Origin: a bacterium
Lineage (GTDB): Bacteria; JACRDZ01; JAQUKH01
Assembly (NCBI GenBank): GCA_028719205.1
Contig: JAQUKH010000003.1
Span: 66,793 to 130,792 of the forward strand
Length of the DNA stretch: 64,000 bases
Direction of reading: 5' to 3'
Position numbers and translations under genes: made by a program. The notes under the pieces were generated by a model, which saw nothing but the letters and a program-made list of their open reading frames with translations, was not told the origin of the DNA and searched no databases. Every line of letters starts with the position of its first letter. Positions within the stretch are counted from its first letter, which is position 1. Positions 17,610 through 26,148 of the stretch are shown piece by piece.

Positions 17610-18536
17610 TTAAGAAATTTCGCTCAAATATTTTTCAACGGCCATTGCCGCCGTAGCTCCATCTCCGACGGCTGTAACTACCTGTCTTAAAAACTTTTTT
17701 CTTATATCCCCCGCCGCGAAAATACCGGGAATATCCGTTTTCATTTCATCATCTGTAATTATATAGCCTTTTTCATCCGTTTGCACTATTTTTTTTAATA
17801 AATCAGTATTAGGTTTATGTCCCGCGTAAATAAATATTCCGGAGCAATCAATAAATGAAATTCCTTTAGTTTGGACATTTTCTATTTTTATTTTTTCGAC
17901 CTGATTATTTCCAGCGATTTCTTTTACTATTGAATTCAAAACGATTGTGATTTTGGGCTGTTTTAAAATGCGTTCCTGAAGTATTTTTCCCCCGCGGAAT
18001 TCGTCGCGCCTGTGTATCAAATAAACTTTATTCGTGAATTTTGTAAGGAAAATAGCTTCTTCAAGGGCCGCATTGCCTCCCCCGACCACAGCAACATCTT
18101 TATTCTTGAAAAAAGCGCCGTCACAGGTCGCGCAGTAGGAAACGCCTCTTCCCCTGTATTTTTTTTCGCCGGGAACTTCCAGTTCATTAGGTTTCGCGCC
18201 GGCCGCGATAATGATCGCGTCGCATTGAATATTTGTTCCGTCTTCCAGAACAATTATTTTTTCTTTAGCACCTGCGTTTTTTATTTCAGCTACCTGCCCG
18301 AATTCTATTTTTGAGCCGAAATGTTTTGCCTGTTTTTCCATATTACTCATCAGGTCAGGGCCTTTTATCCCGTCAGGGTAACCCGGATAATTTTCAATAA
18401 TATCTGTAGTGGCCGCCTGCCCGCCAGTACCTGTGCTTTCCAGAATTAAAGTAGAGAGAAATGCGCGGCTGGTATAAATCCCGGCAGACAATCCCGCCGG
18501 CCCACCGCCGATTATTACGACTTGGTATTTTTCCAT
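17610..18536 (-). CDS. trxB: Thioredoxin-disulfide reductase
   Basis: This FAD/NAD(P)-dependent reductase regenerates thioredoxin. The 308-residue protein has GGGPAGLSAGIY at the N-terminus, the redox-active CATCDGAFF (Cys134 region), the second dinucleotide motif GGGNAALEEA and the C-terminal GIFAAGDIR FAD motif. Length is typical of the low-molecular-weight bacterial enzyme. It heads a two-gene unit with the TlpA-like protein; the gap upstream holds two 20-bp palindromes. Confidence 0.95.
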   Translation of the reverse strand: MEKYQVVIIGGGPAGLSAGIYTSRAFLSTLILESTGTGGQAATTDIIENYPGYPDGIKGPDLMSNMEKQAKHFGSKIEFGQVAEIKNAGAKEKIIVLEDGTNIQCDAIIIAAGAKPNELEVPGEKKYRGRGVSYCATCDGAFFKNKDVAVVGGGNAALEEAIFLTKFTNKVYLIHRRDEFRGGKILQERILKQPKITIVLNSIVKEIAGNNQVEKIKIENVQTKGISFIDCSGIFIYAGHKPNTDLLKKIVQTDEKGYIITDDEMKTDIPGIFAAGDIRKKFLRQVVTAVGDGATAAMAVEKYLSEIS

Positions 18537-18567
18537 TTATTTAGTCTCCATATTTATATTATTGAAG

Positions 18568-18587
18568 CAAGGGGTCATGACCCCTTG
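18568..18587. repeat. REP-like 20-bp palindrome, copy 1
   Basis: Perfect palindrome CAAGGGGTCATGACCCCTTG followed by TCTTT. Identical in its core to three other copies at 18678, 21775 and 22187. The last two flank a Y1-type transposase gene, so these are probably its REP substrates. Confidence 0.8.
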
Positions 18588-18677
18588 TCTTTATATTAGG
18601 ATAATAATATACCATATTATGTTTCGGTTGACAAAAGAAATATGGGGGAGGGGGCGCAAATATATTGTATATTGAAA

Positions 18678-18697
18678 CAAGGGGTCATGACCCCTTG
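18678..18697. repeat. REP-like 20-bp palindrome, copy 2
   Basis: Second perfect copy, 91 bp after the first, preceded by TTGAAA and followed by TCTTA. Same orientation as the other copies, judged from the GAAA(C) and TCTT flanks. Confidence 0.8.
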
Positions 18698-18924
18698 TCT
18701 TATTTCGGAGATTAAGATTAAAAATGCTTGACAAAACAATGGGGTGATATAAGATATAAAAGTAAGGAATTAAGAAAATAACTGTAAATTTGATATATGC
18801 ACCTAAAATGTTAATGGATATGATTTCTCTCTGTAATTTAAGAGAATAGGACATATCAATTCAAATATTATCTTGTCGGTTTAGCTGATTCTAAAAACTT
18901 TGATTGTAAAATGCCATTTTGAAA

Positions 18925-20079
18925 ATGTCTAAGAGAAAAAGAAAGAAATATGAAAGAATGAAAAGTGATAAAATATTAATTTGTGTTAGCTTAATCATTT
19001 TTTATATGATTATGAGCGTATCGTATGCCGAATTGACTACTTCCCAAATTGCCAATGAATATTCTGCATCAGTGGTAACTATAGTTGCATTAGATGAAAA
19101 TGATCAACCTCTATCGTTAGGTAGTGGATTTTTTATAAGTTCTGATGGCGAAATTGCGACTAATCATCATGTTCTTGAAGGCTGTTCCAAAGCAATTATA
19201 AAAACAACAAAAGGAGATAGAGGAGATATTATTGAAATTATAAAAGATGATCCTGTGTTAGATTTACTTGTTGCTAAAACTTCGCTTAAAAATACAAAAC
19301 CTTTGCCTTTGGGAGATTCAGACATACTAGTAGCTGGTGAGGATATTGTTGCAATAGGAAATCCTGCAGGTTTAGAAGGAACTATATCAAAAGGTATTAT
19401 CAGTGGAATTAGAAAAAGTGGCGTTGTAAAGTTTATACAAATTACAGCTCCAATATCACCGGGGAGTAGTGGTGGGCCTGTATTTAATTTAAAAGGAAAA
19501 GTAATTGGAATTGCGACAGCATATCTTGATGTGGGGCAGAACCTTAATTTTGCCATGCCTATCAATTATCTAAAATTACTCGATTCTAAAAAAATACAAT
19601 TAAATGCTTTACAAAAAGCCGCGTCTTCAAAGGATATTGAAAATGCATCTCAAATTGAAGCAACCCAAATTTATTATAATCAGTGTGACGATGGTACTTC
19701 GTTATGTAGTATCGATTTTGTATTAAAAAACAATAGTAATTATTTAATTAAAAATATAAAGCTATTATTTATTTATAAAACACACCATAAGGAATACCCT
19801 GAAGAATATAATAATTATAATCTTTCATATGATGAACGACAGAAAATAAAGCCCACAAAAGAATGGGATGAGGTTGTTAGTTACTCGGCATCTACGATAG
19901 GAAAAACTATATTGCCTAATCTAGCATTACAATTTTCTCACGAACATGTGGTGAAACATTATATGTATAAAAATCAATTTAATACTTTTGAAACAAGAGG
20001 ATACGTAGAAATAAGGGTTTTAGACTATGACATTGAAAGATCGGCAGGGTCATCAACAATAGACCTACTGTTGAAATAA
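18925..20079 (+). CDS. HtrA-like secreted trypsin-type serine protease
   Basis: The protein (384 aa from ATG 18925) has a hydrophobic signal segment (about residues 16-36, ending SVSYA), then a trypsin-like domain with catalytic His in TNHHVLEG, Asp in DDPVLDLLV and Ser in PGSSGGPVF. This is the HtrA/DegP protease core. No PDZ domain follows; instead there is a C-terminal region of about 140 residues that I do not recognise. The start is uncertain: a TTG at 18919, ATG at 18925 and ATG at 18958 are all possible, and the last gives the most compact signal peptide. The gene is AT-rich compared with the core genes and belongs to the islet. Confidence 0.83.
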   Translation: MSKRKRKKYERMKSDKILICVSLIIFYMIMSVSYAELTTSQIANEYSASVVTIVALDENDQPLSLGSGFFISSDGEIATNHHVLEGCSKAIIKTTKGDRGDIIEIIKDDPVLDLLVAKTSLKNTKPLPLGDSDILVAGEDIVAIGNPAGLEGTISKGIISGIRKSGVVKFIQITAPISPGSSGGPVFNLKGKVIGIATAYLDVGQNLNFAMPINYLKLLDSKKIQLNALQKAASSKDIENASQIEATQIYYNQCDDGTSLCSIDFVLKNNSNYLIKNIKLLFIYKTHHKEYPEEYNNYNLSYDERQKIKPTKEWDEVVSYSASTIGKTILPNLALQFSHEHVVKHYMYKNQFNTFETRGYVEIRVLDYDIERSAGSSTIDLLLK

Positions 20080-20157
20080 TTTTAAATAAAATTTTACCAA
20101 AAAATGCTAACGTATGATATTTTCTCGCAAGGGTTAGTTGACCATATTTAAAAACTT

Positions 20158-20868
20158 TTATTTTTTAATTAACTCCTGTTTTATCTTTTCATTTTCAACA
20201 TATAATTTTTCAAGTTTTCTAATAAAACCATCATCTAATTTTACTATGGGATAATCTTTAATAACTTTTTCAAATAAATCTAGTAAACCATAAGAAATAT
20301 TAGCAATCCACCATAACCGGTGTTTTGTGAATAATATATCCACTTCATCAAGAAATGTTATAGTTCTTAGATTCTCTGCAAAATTACAATTATTTAGAGT
20401 TTGAGCTATATTTGGATGAGCAGAATTTTTATTTATTATATCCTTCATATCTTTTATTTTTTCTGAGTAACTCCTATACTTTTCATCGAGCCATTTATAG
20501 GCCTTATCCTTTACTTTATCATTTGGATTTAAAATTCCATCAGTATTAACCGTTCCAAATTCATTTGTATTAGCTTCAAATAACCCATAGCATGCAAGAA
20601 CAGCTGATTCTAATGCATGCCGTAACATCAAATTCATTTGTACATCATGTTTTCTTAATGTTGATAATAATGCAAGGGTTAATGATTTTTGCACCTGAGA
20701 CAAAAAATAAATAAAATTTAAGGCTTTATCTTCATAACCTTCAACAAATTCCCAAAGTAAACCGACAAAATCATTTGCATTAACAAGCACACATCCATAT
20801 TCTATAAGGGCTTTTTTAATTTGTTCATTTTCAAGTACTGCTGCGGTTTCAATTTGAAAGTATTTCAT
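20158..20868 (-). CDS. Unknown protein coupled to the cyclase-like gene
   Basis: I do not recognise this 236-residue protein. It appears soluble and mainly alpha-helical, with a central block LRHALESAVLACYGLFEA and a later NSAHPN motif; the C-terminus is a charged helix. An R-H/N-x-x-x-H arrangement of this sort is seen in HEPN-like helical proteins, but the match is too weak to name. Its ATG lies 2 bp after the stop of the upstream cyclase-like gene, so the two are almost surely translated together and act together. The gene is AT-rich and part of the islet. Confidence 0.7.
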   Translation of the reverse strand: MKYFQIETAAVLENEQIKKALIEYGCVLVNANDFVGLLWEFVEGYEDKALNFIYFLSQVQKSLTLALLSTLRKHDVQMNLMLRHALESAVLACYGLFEANTNEFGTVNTDGILNPNDKVKDKAYKWLDEKYRSYSEKIKDMKDIINKNSAHPNIAQTLNNCNFAENLRTITFLDEVDILFTKHRLWWIANISYGLLDLFEKVIKDYPIVKLDDGFIRKLEKLYVENEKIKQELIKK

Positions 20869-20870
20869 GT

Positions 20871-21707
20871 TTAAAGTATTTTTTCAAATTTTTTTAAGTC
20901 AATTGCTAAGTCCTCAAAATTTAGTTCGTCTTTACTGACTTTTCTATTATGGTATTTTGCAAAATATATTAATTTGCTTAATTCTTTTAGTTTATCAATA
21001 TGCTTGTTAAGGTTATATGTAACATTTTTTTGTATTTCAGATAATTTATTTTGAGGTAAATTGATATAGTTCAGAATAGAGTAGAAATCAAAACACGAAT
21101 TGCCGTCTATATCCTTAAAAAAAGACTTGTTAAGATAATCGTTACCTAAAGTTTTAAAATAAAGCAAAAGTTTATAGCCAATAAGTATCCTGGGATTTTC
21201 TGCTTTTTTTTCTAATTTAACGGCTTCAAGATAAGCTTCACTAAAAACGAATAAACTGGTAGTTAAAGAGTTAATTTCTTTTTCATAATGTGCGCCGATA
21301 GAAATACCACCTCTAATAACATACCCAGTTTGTTCTATAAACTCCATACAAAAGTTCCCTATAAGCATAAAATATAAATAAATACAATCGGAAATAACAT
21401 TTTCTTTCGAAAAATTAGAATAAGAAAAATCTATCTTATTTAATGGTAAAGTAAACAAAATACTATCCGAAATAAACCTGACATTTATGATATTAAAAAC
21501 TTTCTCCCAATAATTTTTTAGCTCGGTAACATCGGAAACAGGGACATTTTTCAACATTACTGCCAGATATTTATTTTTAAATTCACTTGTTTCATTAATC
21601 AATATATCCTCTATTCCTTGAATTGATTCAATATTATCTTTGAGTTTTTCTACAAGTTCCCCATATCCTAATATATCTATATATCCAACTATTGCCTTAT
21701 CAATCAT
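20871..21707 (-). CDS. Class III nucleotidyl-cyclase-like protein
   Basis: This 278-residue soluble protein looks like a divergent class III cyclase domain. The first strand GYIDILGYG carries Asp11 where cyclases have the metal Asp (FxDIxGF). FISDSILF carries Asp81, the second metal Asp. IRGGISIG (132-138) matches the RxGIxxG strand, and FSEAYLEAVKLEKKAENPRI matches the region that in adenylate cyclases reads VNxAxRLE, here with Lys for the usual Arg. The family is widespread and mostly unannotated; related cyclases make cCMP or cUMP in Pycsar antiphage systems. A defence role is an inference. It forms a two-gene unit with the downstream unknown protein. Confidence 0.6.
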   Translation of the reverse strand: MIDKAIVGYIDILGYGELVEKLKDNIESIQGIEDILINETSEFKNKYLAVMLKNVPVSDVTELKNYWEKVFNIINVRFISDSILFTLPLNKIDFSYSNFSKENVISDCIYLYFMLIGNFCMEFIEQTGYVIRGGISIGAHYEKEINSLTTSLFVFSEAYLEAVKLEKKAENPRILIGYKLLLYFKTLGNDYLNKSFFKDIDGNSCFDFYSILNYINLPQNKLSEIQKNVTYNLNKHIDKLKELSKLIYFAKYHNRKVSKDELNFEDLAIDLKKFEKIL

Positions 21708-21770
21708 AAATAATCCTTTCCCTTTGTATTATAACTCAAACACGGGAATTTACATCCTTTCATTTCTGAT

Positions 21771-22172
21771 TTAACAAGGGGTCATGACCCCTTGTCTTTG
21801 TGTAATGGTAACCCCTTGCTTTTCGGCCATTTGTCCTTGGGTATTCCCATGATTGATATTGTATTTTCGTGAACTGATTGATTTTAGTTTTTGTACTATT
21901 AAATCCCGTTCTGATTCTTTGCATACCAGTAAAAGATGAACATGATCTTGGCAGATGTTGTAGGCTATAATTCGTAGTTTCTCTTGATGGGCGATTGATG
22001 CGATATATTTGGTTATTTCTATTCCGTCTTGATCATCCAGCAAAATGGGTTCAACAAACGGCTGCATTCCTTTGTCGATACGCGATTGTTTGATCACTGC
22101 TTCGAATTCAATCATTCTTTCGCTTACGCGGCTATTGTGTGTAGCCCAAGTAATATGATAAACTTTATACAT
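21771..22172 (-). CDS. REP-associated tyrosine transposase (Y1/IS200-like), C-terminally truncated
   Basis: The 133-residue protein starts KVYHITWATHNSRVSERM, typical of RAYT-type Y1 transposases, and has the HUH motif in QDHVHLLLV (about residues 75-83). After KLKSISSRKYN the usual C-terminal part of the family, including the later conserved Trp/Tyr region, is missing. The last codons instead read through a REP palindrome (RQGVMTPC then stop). Thus it is probably an inactive or remodelled copy. It lies exactly between two identical palindromes (21775 and 22187), the classic REPtron arrangement. No AGGA-type ribosome-binding site is visible. Confidence 0.75.
   Translation of the reverse strand: MYKVYHITWATHNSRVSERMIEFEAVIKQSRIDKGMQPFVEPILLDDQDGIEITKYIASIAHQEKLRIIAYNICQDHVHLLLVCKESERDLIVQKLKSISSRKYNINHGNTQGQMAEKQGVTITQRQGVMTPC
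21775..21794. repeat. REP-like 20-bp palindrome, copy 3 (inside transposase 3' end)
   Basis: Perfect copy of CAAGGGGTCATGACCCCTTG that supplies the last sense codons of the transposase gene. A degenerate half copy (ACCCCTTGC) lies 22 bp further into the gene at about 21812-21820. Confidence 0.85.
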
Positions 22173-22186
22173 ATTAATTAATGAAA

Positions 22187-22206
22187 CAAGGGGTCATGAC
22201 CCCTTG
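22187..22206. repeat. REP-like 20-bp palindrome, copy 4 (upstream of transposase)
   Basis: Perfect copy 15 bp upstream of the transposase ATG and only 4 bp from the 3' end of the nnr gene. With copy 3 it brackets the transposase. Confidence 0.85.
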
Positions 22207-22209
22207 TCT

Positions 22210-23760
22210 TTACGTTATAATTAACCTCATTGCTTTATAAAAATTCTCTGGCAAATCCTTTGCAGTAAAACCCGTTATTCCTTTTTTCTCCGCCAGTAAA
22301 TCACCAGTTTTCCCATGCAAAAAACATGCAAGTTTTAAAGCGTCAGCGGGGCTTAATTTCTGGCCTGAAAAGGAGACAACCATTCCGGCTAATACGTCAC
22401 CCATGCCGGCCTGCGCCATGCCGGGATTGCCTGTGGGATTAATGAACTGCTCTCCGTTCGGCAGGGAGATAATTGAATAAGCGCCTTTAAGTACAAGATA
22501 AATATTATGTTTTTTAGCAAAGTTACGGCTTATTGTTAAACGGTTTGCTTGAACTTCATTTGAAGTTATTTTTGATAATCTGCCCATTTCTCCGGGATGA
22601 GGTGTTAGAAGTGTGGGATATTTTCTTTTTCTTAAAATAGATATATTTTCTGAAAGGGCGTTCAGCCCATCGGCGTCAATTACCAGCGGTTTATCTATCT
22701 TTTCTGTTAAAATATTTATTAATTTTATTGTTTCTTCATCCTGCGACATTCCGGGCCCTAATAAAACTGCATCTTTTGTTTCTGCCAGTTTTAATATTTT
22801 TCCTAAAGAGGAAAGGGCGAAGCTCTTGTTCTTGGTTTCAGGCATTGGATGCAGAATAATTTCAGTTACGCGTTTGCTTAAAGAATTATAAAGTGATTCA
22901 GGAACCGCGAGTTCAACAAGGCCCGCGCCGCTTTTTAAAGCCGCTTGAGCTGCAAGGAGAGGCGCCCCTATATAATTCTTTGAGCCGGCTATAATAAGGA
23001 CCTTACCCCTTGAACCTTTGTGTGTGGAGGCCGGCCATGAAGGAATAAGCGGTTTAATGTCTTTTTTTTCTAAAAGATTAATTAAAATCTTATTGTTATT
23101 TAAAAGCTCCGGTGGAAATCCTAGTTTTATAACTTCGAGTTTTCCCGTAAAATCTATCGCGGGCGGCATAAATAATCCGGGTTTTGGCAGATCCATTGTT
23201 ATAGTTAAATACGCTTTTACAGCGATTGTTTCTATTTGTCCTGTATTTGCGTCTACACCGGAAGGGATATCAAGTGAGATTACAGTCCTTTGAGATCTAT
23301 TTATTGATTCAATTACTTTTTGGTGAAGGTCAGGCATTATGCCTTTAAATCCTATTCCAAATATCGCGTCAATTATCAGATCGCAATCTTGCAAATATTT
23401 ATTTATAATACTGACATTTTTCTGAGTAAGAAGGGTGATATCAAATCCGGATTTATGAAGGATATCAAGATTTGTTTTAGCCTCATTTTTAAATTTAGCT
23501 GGGTTTGATAAAAGAAAAATTTTTAAACTGGCATTAGAAATAAAACTAAAGTGCCTTGCAAGGCATAATCCGTCGCCGCCATTGTTTCCATGCCCCGCGA
23601 AAACTATTATTTCTTTATTTTCAAGATCGCCGAAATAATTATTAATAATTTTATTTGAAGCCCGGCCCGCATTTTCCATCAAAATGATACCGGGTATGTT
23701 ATATTTTTTCAGGGCAAGATGGTCAATATTTTTTATTTCATCTGGAAAAGGGATTTTCAT
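22210..23760 (-). CDS. nnr: Bifunctional NAD(P)H-hydrate epimerase/dehydratase
   Basis: Nnr repairs hydrated NAD(P)H. The 516-residue protein is the usual fusion: N-terminal NnrE epimerase (about residues 1-215; FAGHGNNGGDGLCLARH, DAIFGIG) and C-terminal NnrD ADP/ATP-dependent dehydratase (GKVLIIAGS, LLGPGMSQD, DADGLNAL, TPHPGEMGRL, GMAQAGMGDVLAGM). It is the last gene of the acpS-membrane protein-nnr run, 2 bp after its neighbour. Confidence 0.96.
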   Translation of the reverse strand: MKIPFPDEIKNIDHLALKKYNIPGIILMENAGRASNKIINNYFGDLENKEIIVFAGHGNNGGDGLCLARHFSFISNASLKIFLLSNPAKFKNEAKTNLDILHKSGFDITLLTQKNVSIINKYLQDCDLIIDAIFGIGFKGIMPDLHQKVIESINRSQRTVISLDIPSGVDANTGQIETIAVKAYLTITMDLPKPGLFMPPAIDFTGKLEVIKLGFPPELLNNNKILINLLEKKDIKPLIPSWPASTHKGSRGKVLIIAGSKNYIGAPLLAAQAALKSGAGLVELAVPESLYNSLSKRVTEIILHPMPETKNKSFALSSLGKILKLAETKDAVLLGPGMSQDEETIKLINILTEKIDKPLVIDADGLNALSENISILRKRKYPTLLTPHPGEMGRLSKITSNEVQANRLTISRNFAKKHNIYLVLKGAYSIISLPNGEQFINPTGNPGMAQAGMGDVLAGMVVSFSGQKLSPADALKLACFLHGKTGDLLAEKKGITGFTAKDLPENFYKAMRLIIT

Positions 23761-23762
23761 AA

Positions 23763-24986
23763 TTATTTTACATTAGAATATAATGGATCTGTTTCTTCCG
23801 GATCTGTTTCAAGATAATAATCGCAGACAAATTTGAAAAAGATTATTATTAATCCATAAATTGCCCCTAAAATACCATAACCTAAAAGATAGAAAAATGT
23901 TTGATTTTTTGATGTCACGTTTAAAAGCGCGCTGATTAAAAGAGCTAAAAATCCAAAAGCGGGAGAAAGTATTAACGTCAGGATACGTTTTTTATTTTCA
24001 TCAATTGCTATAATATTACTTACTAAAACACCAAGCCCGATACCTATACCCAATAATAATCCATCCATGGGAAATAATACAAATGAAAAGTAATTACGGA
24101 CAAAACCTGGCGCCAGAAATCCCGCGATAGCGCCTGAAATTACAAATAGAGGATTTTCTATTTTTTTATAAGTAATAATATTATGTAATATAGTAAAGAG
24201 AAAACCAAAACATAAACCAAAACCGGCATCTCTTAAAAAACTTAAAGTAATCGCCTGGCTAAGTGATGTTGCTCCTGTCGCAGTCATATCAAAATTAGTA
24301 TTGGTATAAGTTATTGTTTCTATAATAGCTCCAAATAGTCCCGTACCGATCGCAATGAATATCCCATGCATCGCGGATACTAATACCGGCGGAATAATAT
24401 GCTTTATTAATGGTTTTAAATATGATATTGAAAGTTTTGTTCCCATTATAATTAATCCTCCCCATATTGCTCCGTATAATGCCCCTGTTAAAATAATAGT
24501 AATATTTGTTGACTGTAAAAGGCTGATTTCAACAGAGGCATTAAAAACAAAATTGCCGATAAATCCGGCTGCTGATCCGGCCAGTAAATAGAAAAAAAGC
24601 ATTTTTATGAGCTCTCCCGGTTTTTTTGCGAAATATTTTTCTAAAAAGGCAAAAGAAAAGCACAAAAGGCTGCTGCTTAAACCGGAGGTATAGAAAATAA
24701 GTTTGTTGTTTAATATGATGCCCGGGATCCCGCCGATAAAAAAACCAATAATTATAGAATTTAAAACAGGGTATTGGCATATTTTAGAGCGTTCTAGGAA
24801 AGGAATTTTTGTTAAAAAAATTGAGAGAAAAATCGCGGAACTTATGAAAAATCCATCTAAAATACCGGAATACAATTCTATTCCGGATATTAATCTTCCA
24901 AGCCCCGAAAAAATGCTTCCTGCTATGATGATACTGACAAAAATGCTTACAATATCAAAAAAATTCTCTTTTTTTTCATTTTCCAT
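23763..24986 (-). CDS. Polytopic membrane protein, unknown function
   Basis: The 407-residue protein is almost entirely hydrophobic, with about ten membrane segments rich in Gly/Ala (for example IIGFFIGGIPGII and LLLGIGIGLGVLVSNIIA). I do not recognise a transporter signature. A TTG at 24998 is in frame, but the ATG at 24986 has GGAG at the right distance, so I start there. It overlaps acpS by 11 bp and nnr follows after 2 bp, so it is part of a tight housekeeping operon. Its role remains open. Confidence 0.75.
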   Translation of the reverse strand: MENEKKENFFDIVSIFVSIIIAGSIFSGLGRLISGIELYSGILDGFFISSAIFLSIFLTKIPFLERSKICQYPVLNSIIIGFFIGGIPGIILNNKLIFYTSGLSSSLLCFSFAFLEKYFAKKPGELIKMLFFYLLAGSAAGFIGNFVFNASVEISLLQSTNITIILTGALYGAIWGGLIIMGTKLSISYLKPLIKHIIPPVLVSAMHGIFIAIGTGLFGAIIETITYTNTNFDMTATGATSLSQAITLSFLRDAGFGLCFGFLFTILHNIITYKKIENPLFVISGAIAGFLAPGFVRNYFSFVLFPMDGLLLGIGIGLGVLVSNIIAIDENKKRILTLILSPAFGFLALLISALLNVTSKNQTFFYLLGYGILGAIYGLIIIFFKFVCDYYLETDPEETDPLYSNVK

Positions 24987-25356
24987 TTTTTTCTCCAATT
25001 GCCATAGCTACGGCGTAATTTTCTGTGTGAGAGATGCTGATCAAAAATTTTTTAAATCCCAATTTTTTCGCAAGAAGTTTTGTCCCTCCGGAGAGTGACA
25101 CTCTGGGTTCTCCATTCGCGCCGTTTTTTATTTCGATCTCTTTGTATATTACCGGCTTAATATTTTCTCCGAATAACTTGGCGATAGCTTCTTTTGCCGC
25201 GAATCTTCCCGCGTAATTAATATAAAAATTTCGTTTTGCCCGGCAATATTCTATTTCCGGATCAGTAAATATTTTTTTTATAAATTTACCGTTTCTTTTG
25301 ATGATATTTTTTATTCTTTTTACTTCAACAATATCAGTGCCGATGGAGTGGATCAT
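24976..25356 (-). CDS. acpS: Holo-[acyl-carrier-protein] synthase
   Basis: AcpS transfers the phosphopantetheine arm of CoA to ACP for fatty-acid synthesis. The 126-residue protein has [10 protein letters not shown] with the metal-binding Asp at residue 8, and [14 protein letters not shown] with the catalytic Glu. Size is typical. It overlaps pdxJ by 4 bp (ATGA), a common pairing in bacteria, and the membrane protein by 11 bp. Confidence 0.95.
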   Translation of the reverse strand: MIHSIGTDIVEVKRIKNIIKRNGKFIKKIFTDPEIEYCRAKRNFYINYAGRFAAKEAIAKLFGENIKPVIYKEIEIKNGANGEPRVSLSGGTKLLAKKLGFKKFLISISHTENYAVAMAIGEKNGK

Positions 25357-26066
25357 TTTAGCATTTCTTTCATTTCCCTTACAGCTTTATCAAGTCCTAC
25401 TAATACAGACCGGGAAATAATACTGTGCCCGATATTTAGTTCTTCAATGCCGGGTATTTGTGTTATCGGCTTGACATTTATATAGTTGAGGCCATGTCCG
25501 GCATTTACCCGAAGGCCTGATTTTTTTGCAAGAGCCGTGCAATCCTTTAATTTCTGCAATTCACGTTTGATATCTTTTTCTTTTTTCGCGTTAGCGTAAT
25601 TTCCTGTATGAAGTTCAATAAATTCCGCGCCTGTTATGCTTGCTTTTTTAATTTGTTCAGGATCCGGATCAATAAAAAGGCTGACACTGATTTTTCCTTT
25701 AGAAAGTTTTTTTACGGCATTATAAATTTTATCAAAATTTTTAACGCAATCCAAACCGCCTTCAGTTGTTAATTCCTCTCTCTTTTCAGGAACAAGCGTG
25801 CATTGTTCAGGTTTTGTGATAAGCGCGATTCTTATAATTTCGTTAGACACGGCCATTTCCAGATTCAATTTTGTCTGGACTATTTCACGCAAAAGCCTTA
25901 TATCGCGATCCTGAATATGGCGGCGGTCTTCGCGTAAATGTACTGTTATCCCGTTCGCGCCGGATAATTCAGCGATAATAGCTCCCGCGACCGGATCGGG
26001 TTCAACGCCGCCACGCGCCTGGCGGAGGGTAGCGATATGATCGATATTTACTCCAAGTTTTATCAT
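25353..26066 (-). CDS. pdxJ: Pyridoxine 5'-phosphate synthase
   Basis: PdxJ makes pyridoxine 5'-phosphate from 1-deoxyxylulose 5-phosphate and 3-amino-2-oxopropyl phosphate. The 237-residue TIM barrel has the N-terminal [27 protein letters not shown] and the C-terminal NAGHGLNY and [11 protein letters not shown] motifs. The DXP-dependent route implies a bacterial pdxJ/pdxA pathway; pdxA is not in the window. It begins the acpS operon; its promoter lies in the divergent gap 26067-26148. Confidence 0.97.
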   Translation of the reverse strand: MIKLGVNIDHIATLRQARGGVEPDPVAGAIIAELSGANGITVHLREDRRHIQDRDIRLLREIVQTKLNLEMAVSNEIIRIALITKPEQCTLVPEKREELTTEGGLDCVKNFDKIYNAVKKLSKGKISVSLFIDPDPEQIKKASITGAEFIELHTGNYANAKKEKDIKRELQKLKDCTALAKKSGLRVNAGHGLNYINVKPITQIPGIEELNIGHSIISRSVLVGLDKAVREMKEMLK

Positions 26067-26134
26067 AACAAAGTATTCTATACTAAATTTGTTTTTAATG
26101 CAAATTTATTATATTAATAAATAGGAAAATGAAT

Positions 26135-26140
26135 TATAAT
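26135..26140 (+). promoter_or_regulatory. -10 box of the DnaQ-like gene
   Basis: TATAAT lies 8 bp before the ATG at 26149, with no Shine-Dalgarno sequence between. If used, the transcript would start at or near the ATG, that is, be leaderless. No clear -35 box was found. Confidence 0.35.
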
Positions 26141-26148
26141 TATACTAA

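Larger units (their letters stand above)
18537..18924. other. 388-bp AT-rich gap with two palindromes
   Basis: I see no convincing gene here. The only clear structure is the palindrome CAAGGGGTCATGACCCCTTG, present twice at 18568-18587 and 18678-18697, each in the wider context GAA(G/A)CAAGGGG...CCCCTTGTCTT. The gap separates core thioredoxin genes from an AT-rich accessory islet. Confidence 0.6.

Noticed and set aside
18591-18854. 87-codon open frame on the minus strand
   Set aside because: It covers two REP palindromes, has no ribosome-binding site, an odd composition and no recognisable domain; the region is better read as intergenic.
20158-21707. Naming the gene pair a Pycsar antiphage system
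   Set aside because: The cyclase fold is likely but the partner has neither TIR nor membrane domains, so the name is not supported by the sequence.
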